From NCBI GenBank assembly GCA_041670885.1, contig JBAXYJ010000004.1, forward strand, positions 1 to 38,513: a stretch of 38,513 nt of DNA, in the 5' to 3' direction. This DNA is from JAJBWD01 sp041670885 (GTDB taxonomy: Bacteria; Bacillota; Clostridia; Clostridiales; Clostridiaceae). Position numbers and translations under genes: made by a program. How positions within the stretch are numbered: position 1 is the first letter of the stretch; every line of letters starts with the position of its first letter. Below the pieces are notes generated by a model, which was not told the DNA's origin, made no database searches, and saw only the letters and a program-made list of their open reading frames with translations. This document shows positions 1 through 8,149 of the stretch, in pieces.

Positions 1-462
1 CTTGATCCTCAGTCAGCAAGAAATTTAAGAGAAATAATTTTAGATATTAAGAACCAAGGCAAAACAATTTTGCTGACAACTCATTATATGGAGGAAGCAG
101 ACTTTCTAAGTGATAGAATAGCAATTATTGATGGCGGTAAGATTATCGCTTTAGATACACCAAAGGCACTTAAAAACAGCATTGATGACATTAAAAAGAT
201 AAGAATTGAGCTGAAGTTTGCTCAAGATTCCATAAAAGATAAAATAATGGAAATAGAAGAAGTGAAAAATGTAATATTAAAATATGATGAAGAAAAAAGA
301 AATTACGTTTTAAAGATATATCATACAAATGGCGATGATATGATTCAGAAGGTTATTGATGTGCTTTCCAGGGATAACCTTATTGTTGAAAACTTTAATG
401 TTTTAGAACCGTCCCTGGAGGATGTGTTCATAACCTTGACCGGCAAGTCCTTAAGAGAGTAG
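1..462 (+). CDS. ABC transporter ATP-binding protein, C-terminal part (partial)
   Basis: The reading frame is open from the first base, so this is the 3' part of a gene that begins upstream of the window. The visible part starts at the D-loop after Walker B (LDPQSARNLREII) and contains the H-loop (LLTTHYMEEADFLSDR) typical of ABC-2 exporter ATPases of the DrrA/CcmA type. The remaining 100 or so residues are the usual C-terminal accessory region of drug-exporter ATPases (ending EPSLEDVFITLTGKSLRE). It would energise the two permeases that follow directly. Walker A and the signature motif lie outside the window. The substrate cannot be inferred. Confidence 0.93.
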   Translation, partial: LDPQSARNLREIILDIKNQGKTILLTTHYMEEADFLSDRIAIIDGGKIIALDTPKALKNSIDDIKKIRIELKFAQDSIKDKIMEIEEVKNVILKYDEEKRNYVLKIYHTNGDDMIQKVIDVLSRDNLIVENFNVLEPSLEDVFITLTGKSLRE

Positions 463-471
463 GTGAGAGTA

Positions 472-1296
472 TTGAACAGACTAAGAGTAATATTTGCTGT
501 TTTTAGAAAAGACTTTATACAGCTTGTCAGGTATCCTGCCTGGATATTCCAATTGTTAATATGGCCTCTTATATTCCCCCTAATTTATATTTTGAGTGCT
601 TTGGCAATGGCAGGACCTGATAAGTCAGGTATTACCAGCTTCCAAATAACAACAGGGACAGCAAATTATAAAGGATATATAGTAATTGGAACAATGATAT
701 GGATGTGGGTTAACATAACTCTTTGGAGCTATGGTACCTATCTTAGGGAAGAACAGCTTAGAGGGACCCTGGAGGCTAACTGGCTGATGCCTATAAACAG
801 GTTTGATATATTAATTGGAGGTTCTATTTCAAACCTGCTGACTGGTGTATTTATGACAATTGTATCCATAATTGAATACAAAGTTATATATGGCATAAAT
901 TTTACAGGTGGAATTTTAGGATGGATAGTGCTTTTTATTGCAATGATTCCTGGAGTTTACGGACTTGGAATGCTATTCGCCTCATTAATTCTATGGTTCA
1001 AGCAGGCAAATGCAGCAGTAAATGTGGCAAGAGGGTTACTTATGATACTTTGCGGAATAACTTTTCCTGTTTCAATTATGCCGGGCTGGATGATAGTATT
1101 ATCAAAATTCATTCCCTTTACCTTTGGAATACAGGCTTCCCGCCAAATTATGGTCAGCGGACAAGGAATCAAAGCCGCTTCCTCGAACCTTCTGCTATGT
1201 TTAACAGAGGGGACGGTTCTCTTAATATTAGGCAGGCTTGCCTTTTTGCGAACAGAAAGATTAGTCAGAAATTCAGGCTCTTTAGAGAGATTTTAG
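472..1296 (+). CDS. ABC-2 type exporter permease (first of pair)
   Basis: Integral membrane protein of about 274 residues with six hydrophobic segments and the ABC-2 permease pattern: a cytoplasmic N-terminus (FRKDFIQLVRYPAWIFQLLIWP), a central EEQLRGTLEANWLMP coupling segment and a late IMPGWM stretch. It follows the ATPase without a gap and precedes a second permease by 13 nt, so the three form one exporter operon. A GTG at 463 abuts the previous stop. TTG at 472 is preferred because AGGTGAG lies just upstream. The 11-mer GGGACGGTTCT, which flanks the nearby REP transposase, also occurs inside this gene at 1210-1220. Substrate unknown. Confidence 0.88.
   Translation: MNRLRVIFAVFRKDFIQLVRYPAWIFQLLIWPLIFPLIYILSALAMAGPDKSGITSFQITTGTANYKGYIVIGTMIWMWVNITLWSYGTYLREEQLRGTLEANWLMPINRFDILIGGSISNLLTGVFMTIVSIIEYKVIYGINFTGGILGWIVLFIAMIPGVYGLGMLFASLILWFKQANAAVNVARGLLMILCGITFPVSIMPGWMIVLSKFIPFTFGIQASRQIMVSGQGIKAASSNLLLCLTEGTVLLILGRLAFLRTERLVRNSGSLERF
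1210..1220 (+). repeat. GGGACGGTTCT 11-mer inside a coding region
   Basis: Exact copy of the 11-mer that flanks the REP transposase unit at 2140-2150 and, inverted, at 3291-3301. Here it is read in frame within the permease gene (codons for GTV). Confidence 0.7.
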
Positions 1297-1309
1297 GGGG
1301 TATAAAATA

Positions 1310-2140
1310 GTGGATAGAATTAAAAGAAATATAATTGCATTCAATGCAAGATTTTTAATAAGCATGAAAATATATTTTAGGTATCCTATAAATTTTGTCA
1401 TGACATTATTTGATCCAATAATGTGGATAACTCCCTTTTATTTTATGGCTAAAGCATTTTCTTCCAATGGTCATTTAAGCGGATTTTCTAAATATACAGG
1501 GAATTCAGATTATATAGGGTTTTTAGTTATAGGTTACATGATTAGCTGCTATGTATCTACAATATTTTGGTCAATGGGATTTTCTTTGAAAGATGAAATG
1601 AGAGAAGGAGTTTTAGAATCAAATTGGAGTACGCCTGTCAGCAGAATTACACTTATGGTAAGCAAGTCTTCATTTCAAATGGTGGCAGCTACTTTTGAGA
1701 TCATATTAACCGGCATAGTTTGCCATTATGTATTCGGGTTTAATATAAACAGTAATGTTTTAACAGCAATTTTGTTCTTGATTCCAGGACTCATAGGCAT
1801 GCTTGGGTTTGGGCTGGCAATTGGAGCAGTAGTATTATTAATAAAAGAAGCAAACGGAATAATAGATGTTACGAATTCACTTGTTTCGGGACTTTCAGGA
1901 GCATATTTTCCAGTAAAGGTTCTGCCCTTTGGTTTCCTGCTAGTGTCATTAACATTACCTCTGACATATATATACGACAGCAGCAGAGCACTGCTTATCA
2001 ATCAAATACCTCTATTTAGTTTGAAAATAGAGTTTGTGATAGTGCTGATAACCATGGTAGTTTTTTCTCTTCTTGGCAGCTTCATATTTATGAAAGTAGA
2101 AAAACATTGCCGAATGCTGGGTGTATTAGGAACTCATTAG
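1310..2140 (+). CDS. ABC-2 type exporter permease (second of pair)
   Basis: Membrane protein of 276 residues, paralogous to the preceding permease. It shares the N-terminal amphipathic region, the coupling segment (KDEMREGVLESNWSTPVSRI), the hydrophobic core and the same 'gain of function at the fifth helix' region near AYFPVKVLPFGFL. GTG start at 1310 with AGGGGG nine bases upstream. The two half-size permeases with the upstream ATPase would form a heteromeric exporter. The stop codon's last base is the first base of a GGGACGGTTCT repeat, so the adjacent REP transposase unit begins exactly where this gene ends. Confidence 0.88.
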   Translation: MDRIKRNIIAFNARFLISMKIYFRYPINFVMTLFDPIMWITPFYFMAKAFSSNGHLSGFSKYTGNSDYIGFLVIGYMISCYVSTIFWSMGFSLKDEMREGVLESNWSTPVSRITLMVSKSSFQMVAATFEIILTGIVCHYVFGFNINSNVLTAILFLIPGLIGMLGFGLAIGAVVLLIKEANGIIDVTNSLVSGLSGAYFPVKVLPFGFLLVSLTLPLTYIYDSSRALLINQIPLFSLKIEFVIVLITMVVFSLLGSFIFMKVEKHCRMLGVLGTH

Positions 2141-2150
2141 GGACGGTTCT
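2140..2150 (+). repeat. Left copy of inverted 11-mer flanking REP transposase
   Basis: GGGACGGTTCT, matched by its exact reverse complement AGAACCGTCCC at 3291-3301 on the other side of the transposase gene. This repeat is familiar from REP-type elements in clostridial genomes. Confidence 0.75.
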
Positions 2151-2182
2151 TTAAGCGGGAAATTAAAATAACAGCTGCAATA

Positions 2183-2216
2183 AAAAGGAAGTTTAAATTA
2201 TTTTATTCTTCCTTTT
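2183..2216 (+). terminator. Possible terminator of the ABC exporter operon
   Basis: AAAAGGAAG and CTTCCTTTT form a nine-pair stem with a 16-nt loop, followed shortly by TTTTTT. It lies 42 nt after the permease stop. A second weaker inverted repeat (CCATATC at 2257, GATATGG at 2285) is followed by a run of T residues. Confidence 0.5.
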
Positions 2217-2312
2217 GCCATTTTTTGATAATAAATATGAAAAAACAAAGGCTTGTCCATATCAATGACTGAATATAAAAAAGAGATATGGCTATTTAAT
2301 TTTTTTTTTTGA

Positions 2313-3209
2313 TTAGTATACTTCCTTTACAAATTTATTTATAAAATCCGATATAATTGGTTCCTTAAATATGTATTTATAGCCTAAATCCCTAAGTTTA
2401 TTGATGGGTTTATTAGAAATAATAGGTAATATATTAGAAATATCTTTATAATATATGCCTGAAAAGGAATGAATTAATAAAATACATATTCCACATTCAA
2501 CGTCTTCTCGCTTTTTCCCTAACCTTGCTTGACTTTCTATTAAATTCAAACTGTTTTTTACAAATTTTATTATTTTCTCAGGATTAATATTTCTTTTTAA
2601 ATAATTCATTTTGCTTTTATAAAAAGTAAGTCTATTTTCATTACTTTCTAAATTGTCTTCATCGGACAGCAATGAATTCCAGTCCTCCTTATTTAAGTCT
2701 CTATTTATATCAGGCAGAATTATGTCTGCATAATCATAATTGATTAGATTTCTGCTGTCTTCACGTATATTCATATAAATACCCAGGCTGGAATACTTAT
2801 AATTTTCTAACTTATCTTTATACCCAGGAATACTCTTTGGGTTTTTATGAATGTAGGCAGCTGAATTAGCCAAATATTTATTATTGTAAACTATTTTGCT
2901 TTTAAATCTGTCTTTAAATACATGACCTTCTCTTTTGTATGTACTATTATAATAAATTGCATAAGAAAGATTTATTTGCTTCATGAAATCAGAGATATCC
3001 GCGCCATTGCTTTCAATAAGCAGGTGGGCGTGGGTATTCATTATGCAGTAGGCATAAATCTTGAACTGATGAATACACTTATATTTTGATAAAATATTCA
3101 AATATTCTTCCTTATCCCGCTGAAATTTAAATAAAGTAACTTCTTTAATTCCTTTCACAATGATGTGATAAATGGCATTTTTTAGTTTTTTTCTTTTACC
3201 TCTTGACAT
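2313..3209 (-). CDS. REP-associated tyrosine transposase (Y1/HUH family)
   Basis: Protein of 298 residues. The N-terminal Y1-transposase domain (about residues 8-150) carries the HUH metal site as HAH in YCIMNTHAHLLIES. The likely nucleophilic tyrosine lies in the YIHKNP helix, preceded by GHVFKDRFKSKIV. This is the TnpA_REP pattern also annotated as 'transposase, IS200-like'. The C-terminal half (residues 170-298) is a lysine-rich extension with a helix-turn-helix-like end (ISNKPINKLRDLGYKYIF), common in clostridial members. AAAGGAG lies eight bases before the ATG on the minus strand. It stands alone and opposes the neighbouring genes. Function is inferred from family. Confidence 0.85.
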   Translation of the reverse strand: MSRGKRKKLKNAIYHIIVKGIKEVTLFKFQRDKEEYLNILSKYKCIHQFKIYAYCIMNTHAHLLIESNGADISDFMKQINLSYAIYYNSTYKREGHVFKDRFKSKIVYNNKYLANSAAYIHKNPKSIPGYKDKLENYKYSSLGIYMNIREDSRNLINYDYADIILPDINRDLNKEDWNSLLSDEDNLESNENRLTFYKSKMNYLKRNINPEKIIKFVKNSLNLIESQARLGKKREDVECGICILLIHSFSGIYYKDISNILPIISNKPINKLRDLGYKYIFKEPIISDFINKFVKEVY

Positions 3210-3290
3210 TTATATATCTCCTTTGCAAAAAAAAGTATCTAAAATTAAGTATTTCACCAATAAAATATTTTATTCATTAAAAGTTTGTTG

Positions 3291-3301
3291 AGAACCGTCC
3301 C
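3291..3301 (-). repeat. Right copy of inverted 11-mer flanking REP transposase
   Basis: AGAACCGTCCC, the reverse complement of the copy at 2140-2150. It sits ten bases before a TATAAT box (3311-3316) that probably drives glmM, so the repeat lies within or beside that promoter. Confidence 0.7.
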
Positions 3302-3394
3302 TCATTTGGTTATAATAATATAGAGGTAAAATTTGTTTATAAAATTTTATTTTTTTGTTTTGCTTTTGAGCATAATAATAGTGGAGGTAATAAT

Positions 3395-4741
3395 ATGAGC
3401 AGAATGTTTGGAACTGATGGAGTCAGAGGAGTCGCTAACACAGAGCTGACGGCAGAAACTGCATATAAATTAGGCAGAGCCGGAGCTTATGTTTTAACAA
3501 AAGGTACACATAAACCAAAGATACTGGTTGGTAAGGATACAAGAATTTCAGGAGATATGCTGGAGGATGCTCTGGTTTCAGGTATATTATCAGTAGGTGC
3601 GGAAGCAGTACGTGTAGATGTTATACCAACACCTGCTATTGCGTATCTAACTAGAAAATATAATGCAGATGCAGGAGTTGTAATTTCCGCTTCTCATAAT
3701 CCAGTAGAATATAATGGAATTAAATTTTTTAATGGAGAAGGATTTAAGCTCTCAGATGAATTAGAAGACAGGATTCAAAGAGTAATCGAAAATAATTTTG
3801 AGGGCGTACCGATGCCAACAGGCAAGGATGTAGGTAGAAGCATCATTGAAGATAATGCCCAGGATGATTATGTAAAATTTGCAAAATCTACTATAGATAT
3901 TGATTTAAATGGGCTTAAGGTAGCCCTAGACTGTGCAAATGGTGCAGCATACCAGACTGCGGTTAAGACATTCAGAGAGCTGGGAGCTGATGTAAGGGTA
4001 ATCAATAATGATCCGGACGGAGTAAATATTAATGATAACTGCGGCTCAACTCACCCGGAGGAGCTTATGGATTATGTAGTCAGGAAAAAATGCGATGTAG
4101 GCTTTGCTTTTGACGGAGATGCAGACAGATGCTTAGCTGTTGATGAAAAGGGAAACTTAGTTAACGGTGACTTTATTATGGGCATCTGCGGCAAATATCT
4201 GAAAGAACAGGGAAGGCTTAAAAACAACAAGGTGGTAGTCACAGTAATGAGCAACATGGGTCTGGAAATAGCTTTAGGAAAAGAAAATATAAGTGAAGAA
4301 AAAACAAGGGTTGGGGACAGATATGTGCTTGAGAAAATGAAAAAAGGCGGCTACGTTTTAGGCGGCGAGCAGTCAGGACATATTATATTCCTGGAATTTA
4401 ACACAACTGGTGATGGATTAGTTACTGCTCTTCAGGTTTCATCAATAATAAAAAAATCAGGAGAAACAGTATCTAAGCTGGCATCTATTATGAGGGAGCT
4501 GCCCCAGATACTTGTAAATGTAACAGTATCTAGTGATAAAATAAATTTATATAAAGAAGACAGTGAGGTAATTTCAGCAATTGAATCAATAGAAAATAAG
4601 TTAAGCGGAAAGGGAAGAGTACTGATAAGACCATCAGGTACTGAACCGCTTCTTAGAATAATGCTGGAAGGCGAAAACCAAGATGAAATAGATATTCTTG
4701 CAAATTCTTTAGCAAGTTTAATTAAAGAAAAGTGTAAATAG
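3395..4741 (+). CDS. glmM: Phosphoglucosamine mutase
   Basis: Converts glucosamine-6-phosphate to glucosamine-1-phosphate in the UDP-N-acetylglucosamine pathway, in the cytoplasm. At 448 residues it has the standard length. The N-terminus (RMFGTDGVRGVAN) is diagnostic. The active-site phosphoserine loop is ISASHNPVEYNG (about residues 98-109), the metal-binding loop is FDGDADR (about 240-246), the sugar-binding loop is GGEQSGH, and the phosphate-binding loop is RPSGTEP near the C-terminus. GGAGG precedes the ATG. It is followed 10 nt later by galU, so the two are co-transcribed, with glmS as a separately controlled unit downstream. Confidence 0.98.
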   Translation: MSRMFGTDGVRGVANTELTAETAYKLGRAGAYVLTKGTHKPKILVGKDTRISGDMLEDALVSGILSVGAEAVRVDVIPTPAIAYLTRKYNADAGVVISASHNPVEYNGIKFFNGEGFKLSDELEDRIQRVIENNFEGVPMPTGKDVGRSIIEDNAQDDYVKFAKSTIDIDLNGLKVALDCANGAAYQTAVKTFRELGADVRVINNDPDGVNINDNCGSTHPEELMDYVVRKKCDVGFAFDGDADRCLAVDEKGNLVNGDFIMGICGKYLKEQGRLKNNKVVVTVMSNMGLEIALGKENISEEKTRVGDRYVLEKMKKGGYVLGGEQSGHIIFLEFNTTGDGLVTALQVSSIIKKSGETVSKLASIMRELPQILVNVTVSSDKINLYKEDSEVISAIESIENKLSGKGRVLIRPSGTEPLLRIMLEGENQDEIDILANSLASLIKEKCK

Positions 4742-4751
4742 GAGGTATATT

Positions 4752-5663
4752 ATGTCAGTTAAAAAAGCTATTATACCAGCAGCAGGTCTGGGAACAAGAT
4801 TTTTGCCTGCTACAAAGGCACAGCCTAAGGAGATGCTGCCAATAGTTGACAAACCAACCATCCAGTACATTATTGAAGAAGCAGTTGCCTCAGGAATAGA
4901 GGAAATTCTTATAATAACCGGAAGAAATAAGAGAGCAATAGAGGATCATTTTGATAAATCAGTAGAGCTGGAGCTGGAACTTGAGGCTCATGGCAAGAAA
5001 GATTTATTAAAGATGGTAAGAGACATAAGCAACATGGTAAATATTCATTATATAAGGCAAAAGGAGCCAAGAGGGCTTGGACATGCTATAAATTGTGCCA
5101 AAGCATTTGTAGGAAACGAACCCTTTGCTGTTATGCTGGGAGATGACGTTGTTGATGCAAAGGTTCCTTGCTTAAAGCAGCTTATGGACTGCTATGATGA
5201 ATATAGAACTACCATACTGGGAGTTCAGCAGGTTCCCCAGAAGGAAGTACATAAATATGGAATAGTTAAAGGTACATTTATAGAAGATAGAGTATACAAG
5301 GTTAAGGATTTAGTAGAAAAGCCATCTGCTGAAGAAGCACCATCAAACATAGCAATACTTGGAAGGTATATAATAACTCCAGAGATATTTAACATATTAG
5401 ATTCAACAAAGCCGGGAAAAGGCGGAGAAATTCAGCTGACAGACGCTTTAAAGACACTTATGAATAAAGAAGCAATGTATGCCTATACCTTTGAAGGAAG
5501 AAGATATGATGTTGGAGATAAGATGGGTTTCCTTCAGGCAACTGTAGAGTTTGCACTTAAGAGAAATGATATTAACAGGCAGTTTATGGAATATCTTCTT
5601 ACGATAAAGGATAATCCGGCCTTTAAAGATTTATATGATGAAACCTCCTCAGATAAAGAATAA
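4752..5663 (+). CDS. galU: UTP--glucose-1-phosphate uridylyltransferase
   Basis: Makes UDP-glucose from UTP and glucose-1-phosphate for glycolipid, polysaccharide and teichoic-acid synthesis. At 303 residues it has the normal length. The nucleotidyltransferase signature AAGLGTRFLPATKAQPKEML (from about residue 10) contains the UTP-binding loop and catalytic arginine and lysine. Further family landmarks are PTIQYIIEEAVASGI, FAVMLGDDVV, VEKP and GKGGEIQLTDAL. It is a bacterial GalU/GtaB type, not GlmU, because it lacks the acetyltransferase beta-helix. It lies 10 nt behind glmM with AGGAGG before the ATG and is followed by a strong terminator. Confidence 0.97.
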   Translation: MSVKKAIIPAAGLGTRFLPATKAQPKEMLPIVDKPTIQYIIEEAVASGIEEILIITGRNKRAIEDHFDKSVELELELEAHGKKDLLKMVRDISNMVNIHYIRQKEPRGLGHAINCAKAFVGNEPFAVMLGDDVVDAKVPCLKQLMDCYDEYRTTILGVQQVPQKEVHKYGIVKGTFIEDRVYKVKDLVEKPSAEEAPSNIAILGRYIITPEIFNILDSTKPGKGGEIQLTDALKTLMNKEAMYAYTFEGRRYDVGDKMGFLQATVEFALKRNDINRQFMEYLLTIKDNPAFKDLYDETSSDKE

Positions 5664-5665
5664 TT

Positions 5666-5703
5666 AAAAGTCCAGCAATGAATTAAAATGCTGGACTTTT
5701 TTT
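5666..5703 (+). terminator. Rho-independent terminator after galU
   Basis: AAAAGTCCAGCA (5666-5677) pairs perfectly over 12 bases with TGCTGGACTTTT (5689-5700) around an 11-nt loop, and a T run follows. It ends the glmM-galU transcript. Confidence 0.93.
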
Positions 5704-5767
5704 ACACAAAATTTAAGTGAAATAAATATAATAATTTGATTGTATGAATTTTGTCATAATTATTATG

Positions 5768-5796
5768 TTGACCTTTTAGTTAAAAGTAAATATAAT
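5768..5796 (+). promoter_or_regulatory. Sigma-A-type promoter of glmS
   Basis: TTGACC at 5768-5773 and a consensus TATAAT at 5791-5796 with a 17-bp spacer. Initiation near 5803 would place the glmS ribozyme about 45 nt into the leader. Confidence 0.85.
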
Positions 5797-5845
5797 ATGT
5801 TTGATTGCTAAAATTGTAAGAAGGAGGGAAGAAGTTATTTCTAAA

Positions 5846-6013
5846 ATTTAAGCGCCAGAACTTTTGCTTGGCAATCAGTCCTTATGGATTATGAAAGTTG
5901 ACGAGGTTGGGGAGTATCGAATCTTCGGCGGGTGCCCCACGGTATCTCACTATCGTTAGCGATTGGTAAAAACTAAAAGTGATTTTAGAACAACATCAAT
6001 CAAGGTGAAAAAC
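5846..6013 (+). ncRNA. glmS ribozyme / riboswitch
   Basis: Self-cleaving RNA activated by glucosamine-6-phosphate that lowers glmS expression when product is abundant. The core is recognisable by comparison with the Bacillus subtilis ribozyme: the cleavage-site segment AAGCGCC (cleavage expected between A5851 and G5852), then GACGAGG, then TATCGAAT, then TTCGGCGGGTGCCCC, with a closing pseudoknot-type 3' segment ending in ATCAATCAAGGTGAAAAAC. It lies between a clear promoter and the glmS start, as expected. The exact 3' boundary is approximate. Confidence 0.95.
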
Positions 6014-6067
6014 TAAATAATAAAGAAAACTTACCTTTATTATTTGCTAATCGAAAGGAAGATTTTT

Positions 6068-7894
6068 ATGTGCGGAATAGTTGGATATATTGGAAACAAT
6101 GAAGCTTCACCCATTCTTATTGAAGGACTCTCAAAATTAGAGTATAGAGGGTACGATTCAGCAGGTGTGGCTATTATTGAAAATGGAGATTTAAAGGTAA
6201 CAAAATGCAAGGGAAGACTTTGCAATCTGGAAAATAAGCTGAAACAAAGTCCAATTCATGGTAATTTGGGTATAGGGCATACAAGATGGGCAACTCATGG
6301 AGAACCCTCAGATCTTAATTCTCACCCACATACCAGCAGCAATGGAGCAGTATCCGTTGTCCATAATGGTATAATAGAAAACTATCTGGGTCTTAGGGAA
6401 TGGCTGACATCAAAGGGGTATGTTTTCTATTCTGAAACTGACACAGAGGTTATTCCAAATCTTATAGACTATTTTTATGATGGTAATCTTTTAGACGCTG
6501 TTATGAAGGCAGTTGGCAAAATGGAAGGAAGCTATGCTATTGGTGTTGTTTCTAAAATTGAGCCTGATAAGCTGGTAGCAGTTAGGAAAGACAGCCCATT
6601 GATAGTAGGTATTGGTAAGGGAGAGTCATTTATAGCTTCAGATATACCGGCCATATTAAATCATACAAGAGAAATCTATCTGCTTAATGATAAGGAATTT
6701 GTTATTTTAACTAAAGATGGAGTTCAGCTTTTCTCAGAATATGGAGAGAAGATTGAAAAAGAAATTTATCATGTAACCTGGAATGCAGATGCTGCAGAAA
6801 AGGGCGGATTCGAGCATTTTATGCTGAAGGAAATTTATGAGCAGCCAAAGGCAATCAGGGATACAATGACATCAAGAATAATGATTGGGAAGGAAATAGC
6901 ATTAGATACAATATCAATCAGCAAGGAGCAGATTGAAAACTTAAGCAAGGTATATATAGTGGCCTGCGGAACTGCTTATCACGCAGGACTTGTAGGAAAG
7001 TACGTTATAGAAAAGCTGGCAAAAATATCAGTTGAAGTTGATGTCGCCAGTGAATTTAGATACAGAAATCCAATAATTGACAATAAAACTCTTATGATAG
7101 TTGTAAGTCAGTCCGGTGAGACTGCAGACACATTAGCTGCTCTAAGGCTGGCGAAAGACAAGGGAGCCAGAGTTATTGCCATAACAAATGTGGTAGGAAG
7201 CTCAGTATCCAGAGAAGCAGATGATGTATTTTACACTTGGGCAGGACCTGAGATTGCAGTTGCTTCAACTAAAGCTTATGTAACTCAGCTAATAGCACTG
7301 TATACAGTAGCACTATATTTTGCAGAGAAGAAAAATTCTCTTCCAAAAGAAGAAATAGAGAAAATAAAGGCAGAAATGCTGAAGCTTCCGGAACTGGCTG
7401 AGGAAGTATTAAAGACAAAAGAAGTAGTTCAGAAGTTTGCATCAAAAAATTATATGCATAAGGATATATTTTTCCTGGGAAGAGGCATAGATTATGCAGT
7501 AGCTATGGAAGGCTCATTAAAGTTAAAAGAAATATCCTATATCCATTCTGATGCCTATCCAGGAGGAGAACTGAAGCATGGACCAATAGCATTGATTGAA
7601 AAAGGGACAGTAGTCATTGTAATGGCAACTCAGGAGTTCTTATATGACAAAATGGTATCAAATATAAAGGAAATAAAAACTAGGGGAGCTAAGGTGCTTG
7701 CCTTTGCAAATGAAGGACATACAGAAATAGAAAAAGCAGTTGATTTTGCCAGGTATATTCCAAAAACTATGGAAATATTAACTCCGGTAATAGCAATAAT
7801 TCCACTGCAGCTTTTAGCATATTATATTTCTGTGTTAAAGGGATGCGACGTAGACAAGCCAAGGAACTTAGCAAAATCAGTAACTGTTGAGTAA
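6068..7894 (+). CDS. glmS: Glutamine--fructose-6-phosphate aminotransferase (isomerising)
   Basis: Makes glucosamine-6-phosphate from fructose-6-phosphate and glutamine, the first committed step to UDP-GlcNAc. The ATG at 6068 is chosen because GlmS must begin Met-Cys: Cys2 (MCGIVGYIGN) becomes the N-terminal nucleophile of the glutaminase domain. AAAGGAAG precedes it. This gives 608 residues, the family norm. An upstream in-frame TTG (6044) would bury the cysteine. The two SIS isomerase domains include SQSGETADT and the late SLKLKEISYIHSDAYPGGEL region. The C-terminus PRNLAKSVTVE is the conserved segment whose codons form the TnsD recognition site of attTn7. Controlled by the upstream ribozyme. 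Confidence 0.98.
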   Translation: MCGIVGYIGNNEASPILIEGLSKLEYRGYDSAGVAIIENGDLKVTKCKGRLCNLENKLKQSPIHGNLGIGHTRWATHGEPSDLNSHPHTSSNGAVSVVHNGIIENYLGLREWLTSKGYVFYSETDTEVIPNLIDYFYDGNLLDAVMKAVGKMEGSYAIGVVSKIEPDKLVAVRKDSPLIVGIGKGESFIASDIPAILNHTREIYLLNDKEFVILTKDGVQLFSEYGEKIEKEIYHVTWNADAAEKGGFEHFMLKEIYEQPKAIRDTMTSRIMIGKEIALDTISISKEQIENLSKVYIVACGTAYHAGLVGKYVIEKLAKISVEVDVASEFRYRNPIIDNKTLMIVVSQSGETADTLAALRLAKDKGARVIAITNVVGSSVSREADDVFYTWAGPEIAVASTKAYVTQLIALYTVALYFAEKKNSLPKEEIEKIKAEMLKLPELAEEVLKTKEVVQKFASKNYMHKDIFFLGRGIDYAVAMEGSLKLKEISYIHSDAYPGGELKHGPIALIEKGTVVIVMATQEFLYDKMVSNIKEIKTRGAKVLAFANEGHTEIEKAVDFARYIPKTMEILTPVIAIIPLQLLAYYISVLKGCDVDKPRNLAKSVTVE

Positions 7895-7919
7895 ATATTA
7901 ATAACAACCTTGATAGATG
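7856..7919 (+). other. attTn7: glmS 3' end and insertion point
   Basis: The last codons of glmS (encoding PRNLAKSVTVE) are the region recognised by TnsD in Tn7. The transposon end begins 26 bases after the stop codon, immediately after target duplicate AGATG (7915-7919), close to the fixed distance known for Tn7 insertion. Confidence 0.9.
7915..7919 (+). repeat. 5-bp target site duplication, glmS-side copy
   Basis: AGATG directly precedes the transposon terminus TGTTGAATTG. The identical AGATG follows the opposite terminus at 20864-20868. Confidence 0.9.
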
Positions 7920-7928
7920 TGTTGAATT

Positions 7929-8003
7929 GAAACAAAGTTTGAAAATTTGAAACAAAGTTTGATAAATTAAAATAAAGTTTGAAATTTTGTAACAAAGTAT
8001 GTA
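7929..8003 (+). repeat. Right-end TnsB binding sites (four, 20-bp period)
   Basis: Cores AACAAAGTTTG start at 7931 and 7951, AATAAAGTTTG at 7971 and AACAAAGTATG at 7991, spaced exactly 20 bp. The first core lies 11 bp from the terminal TGT. The same motif occurs in inverse orientation at the other end of the element. Confidence 0.9.
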
Positions 8004-8080
8004 TAAAAATTAAGAGAATGCATATGCTATGTCCAGAGATATGTAGTATACAAAATTAAAATTAAAAAAATATTCAATAG

Positions 8081-8120
8081 AGCTACACATTCTCATTAAA
8101 GAGAGAGTGTGTAGCTTTTC
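8081..8120 (+). terminator. Terminator between transposon end and tnsA
   Basis: AGCTACACATTCTC (8081-8094) pairs with GAGAGTGTGTAGCT (8103-8116), 14 pairs including one G-T, followed by TTTTCCTTTT. It would stop read-through from glmS into the tns operon. Confidence 0.8.
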
Positions 8121-8149
8121 CTTTTATGATTCTATAGGTGGTGGATAAA

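Larger units (their letters stand above)
2140..3301. mobile_element. REP-associated tyrosine transposase unit
   Basis: A minus-strand TnpA_REP-like transposase gene bounded by exact inverted 11-mers (2140-2150 and 3291-3301). The unit fills the whole interval between the ABC operon and glmM. REP transposases are single-copy, domesticated-like HUH enzymes thought to act on the short palindromic repeats around them. Confidence 0.65.

Noticed and set aside
6044..6067. Upstream TTG start giving GlmS eight more residues
   Set aside because: GlmS needs Cys directly after the initiator Met. ATG 6068 gives Met-Cys and a good ribosome binding site.
7913..7924. Alternative transposon tip TGTGTTG at 7918 with target ATAGA
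   Set aside because: No matching ATAGA follows an ACA at the far end, while TGTTG at 7920 with AGATG matches exactly.
7929..8003. 20-bp repeats considered as a CRISPR array
   Set aside because: Repeat cores are about 12 bp with no spacer-sized unique segments, no cas genes, and the same motif occurs inverted at the other transposon end.
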